DNA from: Cyclobacteriaceae bacterium | GTDB lineage: Bacteria; Bacteroidota; Bacteroidia; Cytophagales; Cyclobacteriaceae | Direction of reading: 5' to 3' | Assembly (NCBI GenBank): GCA_028285685.1 | Contig: JANQOR010000014.1 | Span: 211,979-275,978, forward strand | DNA: 64,000 bases | In this document: one piece after another, positions 46,558 through 54,745 of the stretch | Layout of the letters: every line of letters begins with the position of its first letter | Position numbering within the stretch: position 1 is the stretch's first letter | Position numbers and translations under genes: made by a program | Notes under the pieces: generated by a model | Databases searched by the model: none | What the model saw: the letters and a program-made list of their open reading frames with translations, nothing else | What the model was told of the DNA's origin: nothing

Positions 46558-49500
46558 ATGAACCTAACACAATTTTCTATAGAGAGGAACCGCATTACAT
46601 TCACCGTTCTTGCGGTTATCATTCTGATGGGTCTGGTCATGTATCAGAATCTTTCAAGAGACAGCATGCCACCGTATACTGTTCGGGTGGCTAGCGTAGT
46701 TTCACAGTTCCCAGGTGCCAGTCCCGAGCGTGTGGAGCTTCTCGTTAGTGATAAAATCGAAAAGGTGGCGCAGGAACTACCCGAGCTAAAGGAAGTAAGC
46801 AGTACCTCGAGAACTGGATTATCTGTGGTGACGGTAACCTTGGTTGACCAAGTTGAACCCCAAGACCTACAAAATGTCTGGGATCGTCTGCGAAGAAAAT
46901 TGAATGCCCTGGAAGGACTGCCACAGGGTGTAAATCCATCGTTGCAGGACGATGGAATCGGAGACGTGTATGGGATCATTGTTGGCCTTACCAGCGACGG
47001 CTTTTCCTACGCTCAAATGAAGGAATATGCGGACGACATTAAGGACGACCTAATCAAGCTAAACGATGCGGCCAAGGTGGAGATTGGTGGCGAACAGGAG
47101 GAGCGAGTGTTTGTTGCATTTGATAATTCCCGCCTGAATGAATACGGACTGACGGCTTCTAAGCTCCAAAACGTTATTGGTTCCACAAACATTTTGAGTT
47201 CTGGTGGCGAAATCAATATGGAGGGCGAACGAATCATTCTTGAGCCCACCGGAAACTACAATTCCGTTGCAGACATTCGAAAAACACTTATCCCGGTTGG
47301 AGATGGTTCGCAATTGATTGCACTAGAAGACATCACGGGAGTAAACAAAGGCTACATTGATCCCACCAAACAAAAAGTACGTGTTGATGGTAAAAATTCC
47401 ATTTCTCTACACATTAACTTGAAGGATGGTGCCAATGTCATCAAGTTAGGTGAGGAAGTAGATAAAGTGTTAGAACGCTGGCAGGAGCAGTTACCAGTTG
47501 GATTGGAGTTAGTGCGCCTCTCGTCATTAGATGACTATATCGACTTTAAAATCAATGACTTTATTGTCAATCTCATCCAATCTATTTCGATTGTTCTACT
47601 TGTTATGCTTCTGTTTTTGGGACTGCGAACCGGCTCAATTATTGCCAGTCTGATTCCCATTGTAACAATCATGACCTTGATGCTAATGGGGTTCTTTAAT
47701 CTTGGCCTCAACCAGGTCACGCTAGCCGCGTTGATAATGGCCCTGGGGATGATGGTAGACAATGCAATTGTCGTTGCAGAATCGATAATGGTCAAGATGG
47801 AAAAAGGCATCGAAGCTAGAAAAGCGGCGATCGATTCTTGTTCGGAATTGTTCACTCCACTACTCATTTCCACTTTGACTACTTCGGCGGCATTCCTTTC
47901 CTTCTATTTAGCAGAATCAACGATGGGAGACATCGTTGGGCCCATTTTTATGGTTATCACCATGGCGCTACTTTCTTCCTGGCTCGTCGCACTGACAGTC
48001 ATTACTCTTTTTTGTTACCTATTCCTTCGAGTGAAGAAAAAGGGGGAAGGTAAGCCTGGACTTGTAGATCGCATCATCAACGGCATCAAATTGTACTACA
48101 AAGGGCTGATTCTGAAAGCACTTAGCAACAAATGGCTCGTTATTACGATGATTGTGGTCTTGTTTATGGGTTCACTATTTGGGTTCACTAAGATTCCCTT
48201 TCTCTTTTTCCCAGACAGTGATCGGAATATGATCACAGTAGATGTCAACCTGCCATTGGGTAGCAAAATAGAACAGACGAGCTCAATCGTTGAGAGCATT
48301 GAAAAATACATGAAAGACTCACTGCAGGTAAATGCAAGCAGAGTCAATGGAATAAGCAATTGGTCGTCGTACGTTGGTGAAGGCCCAGAGTCTTACGATC
48401 TAGGCTACAGCCCGGACGAGGCAAACTCCAGTTATGCCCATCTGTTGGTAAATACTTCAAATGCTGCCTTCAATAATGCAGTTATTGGCAAGTTAGATGA
48501 CTATTGCTTCAACAATTTTCCCAGCGCAGATATCAAAGTGGGGCCACTTGGCGCAGGAGGTGGCGGAGTCCCCATAGAAATCAAAGTATCTGGAACTGAT
48601 TCCGATGAATTGGCACGGATTGGCAAGGCGATAAAGACAAGGCTTTCTGGTATTCCTGGCACCAAAAATGTAAAAGATGACTGGGGGCCAAAGAGCAAGA
48701 AGTTCGTGATTGATATTGATCAGAATCGTGCGCAAACCGCAGGTATTTCAAGCCAGGATGTGGCCACCTCGCTTCAGACGGTCTTGGATGGCTTTCAGAC
48801 TGGAGAATATCGAGAAGGAGACAAGTCCATTCCAGTTATCATGCGCAGTGATGCTGGACAACAACAGTCGTTGGAATCGTTGGAAACTTTAAATGTTTAT
48901 TCCCAAAATTCCGGAAAGAGTGTACCTCTTCTTCAAGTGGCCGATATCATTCCTGAATGGCAGTACGCCAAAATCAAGCGTCTTAATTTACGTCGAACGG
49001 TCAATGTTTCTAGTGAGCTAAGAGAGGGTGGGAATGCTGCGGCGATCACAGCCGAGATCACCCCTTGGCTGAACGAGCAGGCAGCATCCTGGCCATCAGG
49101 CTATTTCTATCAATTCGGGGGAGATGCCAAGAATACGGCAGATAACATGGGGGCAGTAGTTCGATATCTCCCACTGTCCGGATTTATCATTCTGATGCTA
49201 TTGATTATCCAGTTCAATTCGTTTCGCAAAATGGTGATGGTCACTTCTACGATTCCGCTAGGCGTCATCGGTGTTGTGATTGGCTTGCTGATCTTCCAGG
49301 AGCCGTTTGGTTTTATGCCTTTCTTAGGTGTGATCTCTCTAGCAGGAATTGTTATTAATAATGCCATAGTTCTAATCGACCGAATTGAAATTGAGCAAAG
49401 AGAATTGGGACGATCTGTGCAAGACTCCGTCATCTCTGCATGTCTACAGCGCTTCCGTCCAATTCTGCTTGCAACATTTACAACAGTGCTTGGATTACTT

Positions 49501-49674
49501 CCACTCTACTTAAGTGGTGGCGAAATGTGGGAAGGTATGGCGGTGTCCATTATGGTTGGGCTGCTATTTGGGACAATCATCACACTTTTGTTCATCCCGT
49601 CATTCTATTCGATCTTGTTTGGAGTGAGCTATAAGGGCTACGAATTCAAAGAGGCGCTGCTTGATGATGAATAG
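46558..49674 (+). CDS. RND efflux transporter permease
   Basis: 1038 aa, full length, with twelve membrane helices and two large periplasmic loops. Helix 4 contains the proton-relay signature LIMALGMMVDNAIVVAESIM (Asp-Asn pair), and the second half repeats it as VISLAGIVINNAIVLIDRIE. The pseudo-symmetric start LTQFSIERNRITFTVLAVII is typical of the AcrB/MexF-like HAE family. Substrates unknown. The operon order TolC-adaptor-pump and the upstream AraC regulator fit an inducible multidrug or toxic-compound exporter. Confidence 0.95.
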   Translation: MNLTQFSIERNRITFTVLAVIILMGLVMYQNLSRDSMPPYTVRVASVVSQFPGASPERVELLVSDKIEKVAQELPELKEVSSTSRTGLSVVTVTLVDQVEPQDLQNVWDRLRRKLNALEGLPQGVNPSLQDDGIGDVYGIIVGLTSDGFSYAQMKEYADDIKDDLIKLNDAAKVEIGGEQEERVFVAFDNSRLNEYGLTASKLQNVIGSTNILSSGGEINMEGERIILEPTGNYNSVADIRKTLIPVGDGSQLIALEDITGVNKGYIDPTKQKVRVDGKNSISLHINLKDGANVIKLGEEVDKVLERWQEQLPVGLELVRLSSLDDYIDFKINDFIVNLIQSISIVLLVMLLFLGLRTGSIIASLIPIVTIMTLMLMGFFNLGLNQVTLAALIMALGMMVDNAIVVAESIMVKMEKGIEARKAAIDSCSELFTPLLISTLTTSAAFLSFYLAESTMGDIVGPIFMVITMALLSSWLVALTVITLFCYLFLRVKKKGEGKPGLVDRIINGIKLYYKGLILKALSNKWLVITMIVVLFMGSLFGFTKIPFLFFPDSDRNMITVDVNLPLGSKIEQTSSIVESIEKYMKDSLQVNASRVNGISNWSSYVGEGPESYDLGYSPDEANSSYAHLLVNTSNAAFNNAVIGKLDDYCFNNFPSADIKVGPLGAGGGGVPIEIKVSGTDSDELARIGKAIKTRLSGIPGTKNVKDDWGPKSKKFVIDIDQNRAQTAGISSQDVATSLQTVLDGFQTGEYREGDKSIPVIMRSDAGQQQSLESLETLNVYSQNSGKSVPLLQVADIIPEWQYAKIKRLNLRRTVNVSSELREGGNAAAITAEITPWLNEQAASWPSGYFYQFGGDAKNTADNMGAVVRYLPLSGFIILMLLIIQFNSFRKMVMVTSTIPLGVIGVVIGLLIFQEPFGFMPFLGVISLAGIVINNAIVLIDRIEIEQRELGRSVQDSVISACLQRFRPILLATFTTVLGLLPLYLSGGEMWEGMAVSIMVGLLFGTIITLLFIPSFYSILFGVSYKGYEFKEALLDDE

Positions 49675-49785
49675 GTGCCTTCGCGACGAGTGGATTTGAG
49701 TTACAGCGTTGAGAAGAGTTCATCGGGTTTTTACTTGTTACTCCTGCATTTGAAGTGGCAAGATCTCAATTGAGATTCCGAACCT

Positions 49786-50307
49786 ATGCGCTTACTGTCT
49801 TTTTACTATTTTCGTTGTGTGAGCATCATCGACAACATAGTCAAGAAAGTGGGTACACTGGTTTCATGGCTTTCTCTGCTTCTTGTATTGATCATTGTCA
49901 TCGATGTAGCGTTAAGGTATTTATTCAATACCACGTCAGCTGCCTCATTTGAACTGGAATGGCACCTCTTTGCTGTCATTTTCCTATTGGGGGCAGGATA
50001 CACGCTTCAGCAAGACAAACATGTGAGGGTAGACGTTTTCTACCACCGGTTTTCTGATAAAACCAAGGCTTTGGTGAATTTGATTGGGACGGCGATCTTA
50101 TTACTTCCTTTTTGTGCTGTTGCGTTTTGGGAATCCCTATCTTTTGTCGAAACTTCTTTTGCTGTCAGAGAAACAAGCCCGGATCCAGGCGGGTTGCCAG
50201 CACGCTACCTGATAAAAGCGGCAATCCCTGCGGGGTTCCTACTGCTTGGGCTGCAAGGAGTCAATCTCTTTCTTATGTCATTAAACAAACTTTTAAAAAG
50301 TGGCTGA
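49786..50307 (+). CDS. TRAP transporter small permease (DctQ)
   Basis: 173 aa with four membrane helices: VSWLSLLLVLIIVIDVALRY, FELEWHLFAVIFLLGAGYTL and LVNLIGTAILLLPFCAVAFW. QQDKHVRVDVFYHRFSDKTK and ESSFAVRETSPDPGGLPAR-like residues (TSFAVRETSPDPGGLPARYL) are signatures of DctQ. It couples sodium-driven uptake of carboxylate-type substrates. The stop codon overlaps the next start (GTG at 50300). Confidence 0.9.
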   Translation: MRLLSFYYFRCVSIIDNIVKKVGTLVSWLSLLLVLIIVIDVALRYLFNTTSAASFELEWHLFAVIFLLGAGYTLQQDKHVRVDVFYHRFSDKTKALVNLIGTAILLLPFCAVAFWESLSFVETSFAVRETSPDPGGLPARYLIKAAIPAGFLLLGLQGVNLFLMSLNKLLKSG

Positions 50308-51601
50308 TCAAGAAAAATCAAAAAAGAGCGAAAACACGCCCGATTGGTTGAAGACCATTCAGCTAAACAGTTGGGAGGCAGAATTGCTGATTTCGGCACT
50401 GGTACTATATGCCTTGTTTCAAATACCAGATTTGATCACCCAATTTTCCTTACAAACATTCCCCAACGGTAGTCTATTCCATGCCTTTTTTAGAGGAATC
50501 ACAGAGTCTATCGAGTTGCTCAAGTTTGGCTATACACTTCATATTTTAGTACGAGGCCTCTGGGTAGCTTCAGTGGGCCTTAGCTACGTTTTTCCGGAGG
50601 GAATCAACAAAGACCGGCTAAAGTTCACAGGTAAATTTGAAAAGGAACTGGACTCGAAAAAGTCTCTTGTGAACAGTGTTTTGCGCCTGGAAGAACTCTC
50701 CTCGATTATTTATGGAATTACGTTTTTGCTTTTTGGCGCTTTTCTTGGCTTTAGTCTTTTGCTGTTTCTCTTTGTCTTCGTAACAGTAAACATCACCCCA
50801 CTATTCGCCGAGAACGGTGCCTGGTTTGGTGTTTATATGATCTTTTTCCTGGTGTACTCGATTATGGTCATTCTGCTTTTAATCGACTTCCTGACGAATG
50901 GATTGTTCAGAAGGATCGATTGGATGGCGACATGGTTTTATCCGACCGCAGTTGTTTTCAGGTTTTTGACGCTCTCATTTTTATATCGAAGATCCCTCTT
51001 GGTGCTCGTTTCAAATACAAGAGGATGGAAGTCGAATCTTATTCCCATTATCGTAGTGGCAATATGCGCCGGGTGGTTTTTAATCCAAAGAGAAATGCGT
51101 GACAGTCGGCAAGAACAGTATATCCGAACCGTGCAGGCGACCAATCTTACGGCCGACAATTATGAAAACCTTAGATCCGAAGAAGATTACCTCCTGGCAA
51201 CGATACAATCCGACATTGTCACAGACAATGCCCTAAGAGTTTTTATGAGTGATCTCAATTTTTTTGACACCTTTTATGATGAAGATGATCAGAACTCAAA
51301 CACGAAATGGGAATTGCTAAATTCAGACTCAGCTTCGATTTTTCTTAACAAATGGCTACTTGTTAATATTGATTCGGTGGAATTCTCGGATGTCCAATGG
51401 TTAAGCACCCAACATAACTCCATGTTGCGATTCGGGTTTCTGGCACATCTTGATCTCAAAGAACTAAGTAGAGGTGCTCATAACTTAACAGTTAGGGTTG
51501 ATACGGCTCAGGTTGGTCCAAGAGGCAAAAGGACATTGAGACAGGGCGCCTTCAAACATCGATACCTGACCAACATTCACTTTTTCTACGACAAACAGTG
51601 A
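50300..51601 (+). CDS. Unrecognised membrane protein inside the TRAP operon
   Basis: 433 aa. About six hydrophobic segments in the first 270 residues (AELLISALVLYALFQIPDLI; YTLHILVRGLWVASVGLSYV; GFSLLLFLFVFVTVNI; GVYMIFFLVYSIMVILLLID; NLIPIIVVAICAGWFLI) are followed by a hydrophilic domain of about 165 residues (from RDSRQEQYIRTVQATNL on) that is probably extracytoplasmic and beta-rich at its end (LNVRVDT-like LTVRVDTAQVGPRGKRTL). The start (GTG) overlaps the DctQ stop, and the end overlaps the DctM start, so all three are translationally coupled. I do not recognise the family. Confidence 0.75.
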   Translation: MADQEKSKKSENTPDWLKTIQLNSWEAELLISALVLYALFQIPDLITQFSLQTFPNGSLFHAFFRGITESIELLKFGYTLHILVRGLWVASVGLSYVFPEGINKDRLKFTGKFEKELDSKKSLVNSVLRLEELSSIIYGITFLLFGAFLGFSLLLFLFVFVTVNITPLFAENGAWFGVYMIFFLVYSIMVILLLIDFLTNGLFRRIDWMATWFYPTAVVFRFLTLSFLYRRSLLVLVSNTRGWKSNLIPIIVVAICAGWFLIQREMRDSRQEQYIRTVQATNLTADNYENLRSEEDYLLATIQSDIVTDNALRVFMSDLNFFDTFYDEDDQNSNTKWELLNSDSASIFLNKWLLVNIDSVEFSDVQWLSTQHNSMLRFGFLAHLDLKELSRGAHNLTVRVDTAQVGPRGKRTLRQGAFKHRYLTNIHFFYDKQ

Positions 51602-52902
51602 TTGAATATCTACCTATCATACTCTTTGGGGTCATTTTCCTACTTATCCTATTCGGATATCCGGTGGCATTTACTTTGGGTGGGATCTCCATTCTTGTCG
51701 GACTATTCGTGTTCGACTCGGATTTTTTCTATCTGTTATCACTTAGGATTTACGGAACCATGCAAAATTTTGTCTTGCTCGCTGTTCCGCTCTTCATTTT
51801 CATGGGCATGATGCTGGAAAAATCAGGTATTGCTGAGCGACTACTCCATACTATGAGCATGTTGTTTGGAAATGTGAGGGGTGGCCTGGCCATTTCTGTG
51901 GTTATTGTTGGGGCTATGCTTGCTGCCTCCACCGGGATCGTTGGTGCAACAGTGGTCACAATGGGCCTTATCAGCCTACCTGTGATGCTAAAAAAAGGCT
52001 ACAGTCCTAATATCAGTACAGGTGTCATCGCCTCATCAGGAACACTTGGTCAAATCATACCGCCATCCGTCGTGCTCGTTTTGCTGGGAAGCGTTTTGAA
52101 CGTTTCAGTGGGTAATCTTTTTTTAGCAGCAGTGGTGCCAGGAGTTGGACTGGTTGTTTTATACCTGCTTTACATTTTAATCTACGGGAAGATCTATCCT
52201 GACCGTGTACCAAAGATCCAGAAGTCCGAGCTTCAAGCATTCAAGCACGCTGGTTTTTCGAAGGAAGTGATCAAGTCCTTCCTATTCCCACTAATTCTGA
52301 TAGTCATCGTGTTGGGGTCGATATTCGCTGGAATTGCATCACCCACGGAAGCTGCGGGCGTGGGTGCATTTGGAGCAATGATTTTGGCGCTAATCAGTAA
52401 GAAATTCAACCTTAGCATGTTGAAAGAAGTGATGAAAGAAACGACTTCCATCACTTCGATGGTGTTTATGATCCTTGTGGGGGCCACTGCTTTCTCTCTA
52501 GTGTTTAGGGGATTGGAAGGTGATCGGTTTCTGCTAGGTCTCATTCAAAGTGCAAATCTGAACGCAACAAGCTTTTTGATCCTGGTGATGATTGTCGTGT
52601 TTATCTCAGGATTCTTTATTGATTTTATAGAAATTGTATTCATTATTGTGCCGGTGGTGGCCCCGATCTTTGTTAGCCTGGGTGTTGACCTTGTTTGGAT
52701 TGGAATTCTACTTGCCATCAATCTGCAAACTTCGTTTCTGACACCCCCATTTGGATTTGCACTTTTCTATCTCAAGGGTGTAGCACCTCCTGAAGTCAAG
52801 ACCAGTCATCTATATCGAGGAATCATTCCTTTTGTTATCATTCAACTACTTTTTCTAATCTTACTGATAATCTTTCCAGAGATCGTTGATCTTGCCAGCT
52901 AG
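51598..52902 (+). CDS. TRAP transporter large permease (DctM)
   Basis: 434 aa, normal length, about twelve membrane helices. Signatures: PLFIFMGMMLEKSGIAERLL, NVRGGLAISVVIVGAMLAAS, SSGTLGQIIPPSVVLVLLGS, IFAGIASPTEAAGVGAFGAM and NLQTSFLTPPFGFALFYLKG. It is the substrate-translocating subunit. Starts with GTG in a GTGA overlap. No DctP solute-binding gene is adjacent, so the substrate-capturing component must be encoded elsewhere or be replaced. Confidence 0.95.
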   Translation: MIEYLPIILFGVIFLLILFGYPVAFTLGGISILVGLFVFDSDFFYLLSLRIYGTMQNFVLLAVPLFIFMGMMLEKSGIAERLLHTMSMLFGNVRGGLAISVVIVGAMLAASTGIVGATVVTMGLISLPVMLKKGYSPNISTGVIASSGTLGQIIPPSVVLVLLGSVLNVSVGNLFLAAVVPGVGLVVLYLLYILIYGKIYPDRVPKIQKSELQAFKHAGFSKEVIKSFLFPLILIVIVLGSIFAGIASPTEAAGVGAFGAMILALISKKFNLSMLKEVMKETTSITSMVFMILVGATAFSLVFRGLEGDRFLLGLIQSANLNATSFLILVMIVVFISGFFIDFIEIVFIIVPVVAPIFVSLGVDLVWIGILLAINLQTSFLTPPFGFALFYLKGVAPPEVKTSHLYRGIIPFVIIQLLFLILLIIFPEIVDLAS

Positions 52903-52937
52903 GAGCATTCAGAAGGCAGCGAGTAATAAACTTCCAA

Positions 52938-52968
52938 TTTGACTTTCCTAGGCGAGTTTGTTATCTTG
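52938..52968 (+). promoter_or_regulatory. Possible promoter of the Trp-rich peptide array
   Basis: TTTG (52938-52941) and, 20 bases on, TATCTTG (52962-52968), close to TTTG/TAnnTTTG, 22 bases before the first peptide ATG. A TATCTTG also lies 36 bases before the 58780 peptide gene. One base short of the -7 consensus, so tentative. Confidence 0.35.
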
Positions 52969-52989
52969 ATATTCCTTAAACCATTAAAT

Positions 52990-53058
52990 ATGAAGAAATT
53001 GTCAAAGTCGGCCATGAAATCGACAAAAGGTGGGTGGCCGAAAGCCTGGAAAGTTTAA
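52990..53058 (+). CDS. Gly-Gly leader peptide precursor 1
   Basis: 22 aa. The leader MKKLSKSAMKSTKGG ends in a double glycine, and the predicted core is WPKAWKV. Together with the ORFs at 53070, 53174 and 53258 it forms an array with the same leader and different cores. The C39-peptidase exporter 1.7 kb away would cut after GG. Too short for most gene finders. Real coding is supported by the conserved leader codons and the variable tails across four copies. Confidence 0.75.
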   Translation: MKKLSKSAMKSTKGGWPKAWKV

Positions 53059-53069
53059 ACTGCATAATT

Positions 53070-53150
53070 ATGAAAAAACTACCGAAATCGACTATGAAGT
53101 CTATCAAGGGCGGAGACCATAAGAATTGGCCTTTTGCACCTGTTCGTTAA
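53070..53150 (+). CDS. Gly-Gly leader peptide precursor 2
   Basis: 26 aa. Leader MKKLPKSTMKSIKGG, core DHKNWPFAPVR. 11 bases after precursor 1. Its core is the longest of the four-member array and ends in Arg. Confidence 0.75.
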   Translation: MKKLPKSTMKSIKGGDHKNWPFAPVR

Positions 53151-53173
53151 CTAACTTGAAATCTAACAGTAAA

Positions 53174-53245
53174 ATGAAAAAACTATCAAAATCGGCTATG
53201 AAGTCCACCAAAGGTGGATGTTGGCCTAAAGAATGGAAAATCTAA
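53174..53245 (+). CDS. Gly-Gly leader peptide precursor 3
   Basis: 23 aa. Leader MKKLSKSAMKSTKGG identical to precursor 1, core CWPKEWKI. It differs from precursor 1 by an added Cys and two or three substitutions, so it is a recent copy. The single Cys could allow dimerisation or cyclisation. Confidence 0.75.
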   Translation: MKKLSKSAMKSTKGGCWPKEWKI

Positions 53246-53257
53246 ATCATATCAAAA

Positions 53258-53329
53258 ATGAAAAAACTATCAAAAGATAACCTCAAGTCGATCAAAGCAG
53301 GCAAGGATTTGCAAGATTGGTGGAGATAA
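53258..53329 (+). CDS. Leader peptide precursor 4 (Ala-Gly cleavage site)
   Basis: 23 aa. Leader MKKLSKDNLKSIKAG, with Ala-Gly in place of Gly-Gly, which C39 peptidases also accept in many cases. Core KDLQDWWR, with two adjacent Trp. The most diverged member of the array. Confidence 0.65.
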   Translation: MKKLSKDNLKSIKAGKDLQDWWR

Positions 53330-53346
53330 CTTAAAACTATTAGAAT

Positions 53347-53424
53347 ATGAAAACTAAAATCAAGCTTACAAAGAAAGTAATGACTTCAATCGTCGGTGGT
53401 CGAAAGAGACCCGGCAGAGCCTAA
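53347..53424 (+). CDS. Gly-Gly leader peptide precursor 5 with Arg-rich core
   Basis: 25 aa. The leader MKTKIKLTKKVMTSIVGG belongs to a different class from the preceding four and starts MKT like the 57134 and 57351 peptides. The core RKRPGRA, right after GG, resembles the Gly/Arg-rich sites that PRMT enzymes methylate. Followed by a terminator 22 bases later. Confidence 0.7.
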   Translation: MKTKIKLTKKVMTSIVGGRKRPGRA

Positions 53425-53446
53425 ACACTACTAAATAAATATTCTA

Positions 53447-53474
53447 AAAAGGCCTTGAAATTCAAGGTCTTTTT
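53447..53474. terminator. Bidirectional terminator
   Basis: Stem around CCTTGAA / TTCAAGG flanked by an A-run and by TTTTTTT. It serves the peptide array from the left and the convergent HlyD-family gene from the right. Confidence 0.8.
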
Positions 53475-54743
53475 TTATTCAAAAGTTGTCTTCTCCTTAA
53501 AAATCATAAACATATGATCGAAGATGGATTTGTCTTCCAAAATAATCGAGCTTTTACCGGTTAGACCATTCATCATTTCCCCTTCGAACTCCTCATCTTC
53601 ATACAGAATTGTCCTTATCGGGAAAAATCCATCTTCATTGGGACTTGTACTCACCGAAAGAATTTCGGCTTTTACGGTGCCAAAGTAATAATGCGGAAAA
53701 CTTGCAAATTTCAATACCGTCTTCTGACCTTTCTTGAGTTGGCCGACTTGAGCTGGACTGGCCTCCAGATACGCATAATAAGGATTTTCGGCAGTCCCAA
53801 ACCTTGCTAGAATTTCACCGGGTTTGACTTCCGATTCTGAGTCGGAAATCATCTTAACAACGCCTTTCTTATCTGCCATTAACAATAGCGCCTCATCTTG
53901 TATGGAAAATTCTCCGAATTCCAACTTCATATTTGTCAATACTTGACCTGACTCTGAGAGAATTTCTTTGTGGGCCAAATCAAGTCTCAATTCAATTTCT
54001 TCTGACTCAACCTCCATATCGTCCTTCTGTGTATTGAAGGACTGAAGCATATTTTCTTGTTCTAGTAACCGAAGCGTATAGGTCTCCTCCGTATAGATCT
54101 TTTCTGAAACAAGCTGCTGAACCGCAATTTCCGATCTTTCAAGATCAGCCAACGCAATTACTCCCTGAAGGTAAAGAATGGTATCGCGAGCGTAGCTTTT
54201 TTCTAGAAGCTCGATTTGTCTTGACATGCTCTTTATAGCATTATCTCGTGTCGTCACAGTTTTGGTTATTCTTCGTGATGTTTGCTGGATGTACTCCTTA
54301 ATTCTTTCAATCTTGAGCTCCAACAGTTCTATTTTTCTCTTCTCAACTCGACTCACCTCTTCTTCAAAATGATCTAACTTGATCATTGTTTTATTGTACT
54401 GCTGGATATGATTTACAATGCTGGGTCCAGTGATCTTTAAAATTGAATCGCCAGGATTTACCTGCTGTCCTGTTTGGACAAACTTTTCCAGAATGTACGT
54501 CTTCTGAGGAAACTGCAATACCCATTCCTTTTCTCCACCCTTTAGCACAAAAGGCATACTTACTTCCTTCGGTATTTTTATTATCAGGCTAAGTATAATC
54601 AGCAGGCAGACCATTCCAATCCCATAGTAGATCAATGATAAGGAGGTATTCTGGCTAATATCATCCGGGGGGGCATCTTGATCTTTATAGATATCCAGAT
54701 ACTGTTGTGGTTCCAGATCCTCAAAGTTTTTGTTCTCATCCAT
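53475..54743 (-). CDS. HlyD-family secretion protein (exporter partner)
   Basis: 422 aa membrane fusion protein. A short cytoplasmic N-terminus is followed by one membrane helix (about 33-55, IYYGIGMVCLLIILSLIIKI), a lipoyl-like half-motif (KFVQTGQQVNPGDSILKITG), a long coiled coil (about 115-260) and the beta-barrel part (SESEVKPGEILARFGTAENP, then YAYLEASPAQVGQLKKGQ). It joins the C39 ABC exporter to an outer-membrane channel. 2 bases after the ABC gene, so it is co-transcribed. A TolC gene is not adjacent. Confidence 0.9.
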   Translation of the reverse strand: MDENKNFEDLEPQQYLDIYKDQDAPPDDISQNTSLSLIYYGIGMVCLLIILSLIIKIPKEVSMPFVLKGGEKEWVLQFPQKTYILEKFVQTGQQVNPGDSILKITGPSIVNHIQQYNKTMIKLDHFEEEVSRVEKRKIELLELKIERIKEYIQQTSRRITKTVTTRDNAIKSMSRQIELLEKSYARDTILYLQGVIALADLERSEIAVQQLVSEKIYTEETYTLRLLEQENMLQSFNTQKDDMEVESEEIELRLDLAHKEILSESGQVLTNMKLEFGEFSIQDEALLLMADKKGVVKMISDSESEVKPGEILARFGTAENPYYAYLEASPAQVGQLKKGQKTVLKFASFPHYYFGTVKAEILSVSTSPNEDGFFPIRTILYEDEEFEGEMMNGLTGKSSIILEDKSIFDHMFMIFKEKTTFE

Positions 54744-54745
54744 GC

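Larger units (their letters stand above)
52990..53329 (+). repeat. Tandem array of four leader-peptide genes
   Basis: Four units of about 70-80 bases start with ATGAA(A/G)AAA(C/T)T and share the next 40 bases (Ser/Lys/Ala/Met/Lys/Ser codons), while the 3' end of each differs. The pattern of a constant leader and diverged core suggests tandem duplication followed by diversification. Confidence 0.7.
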
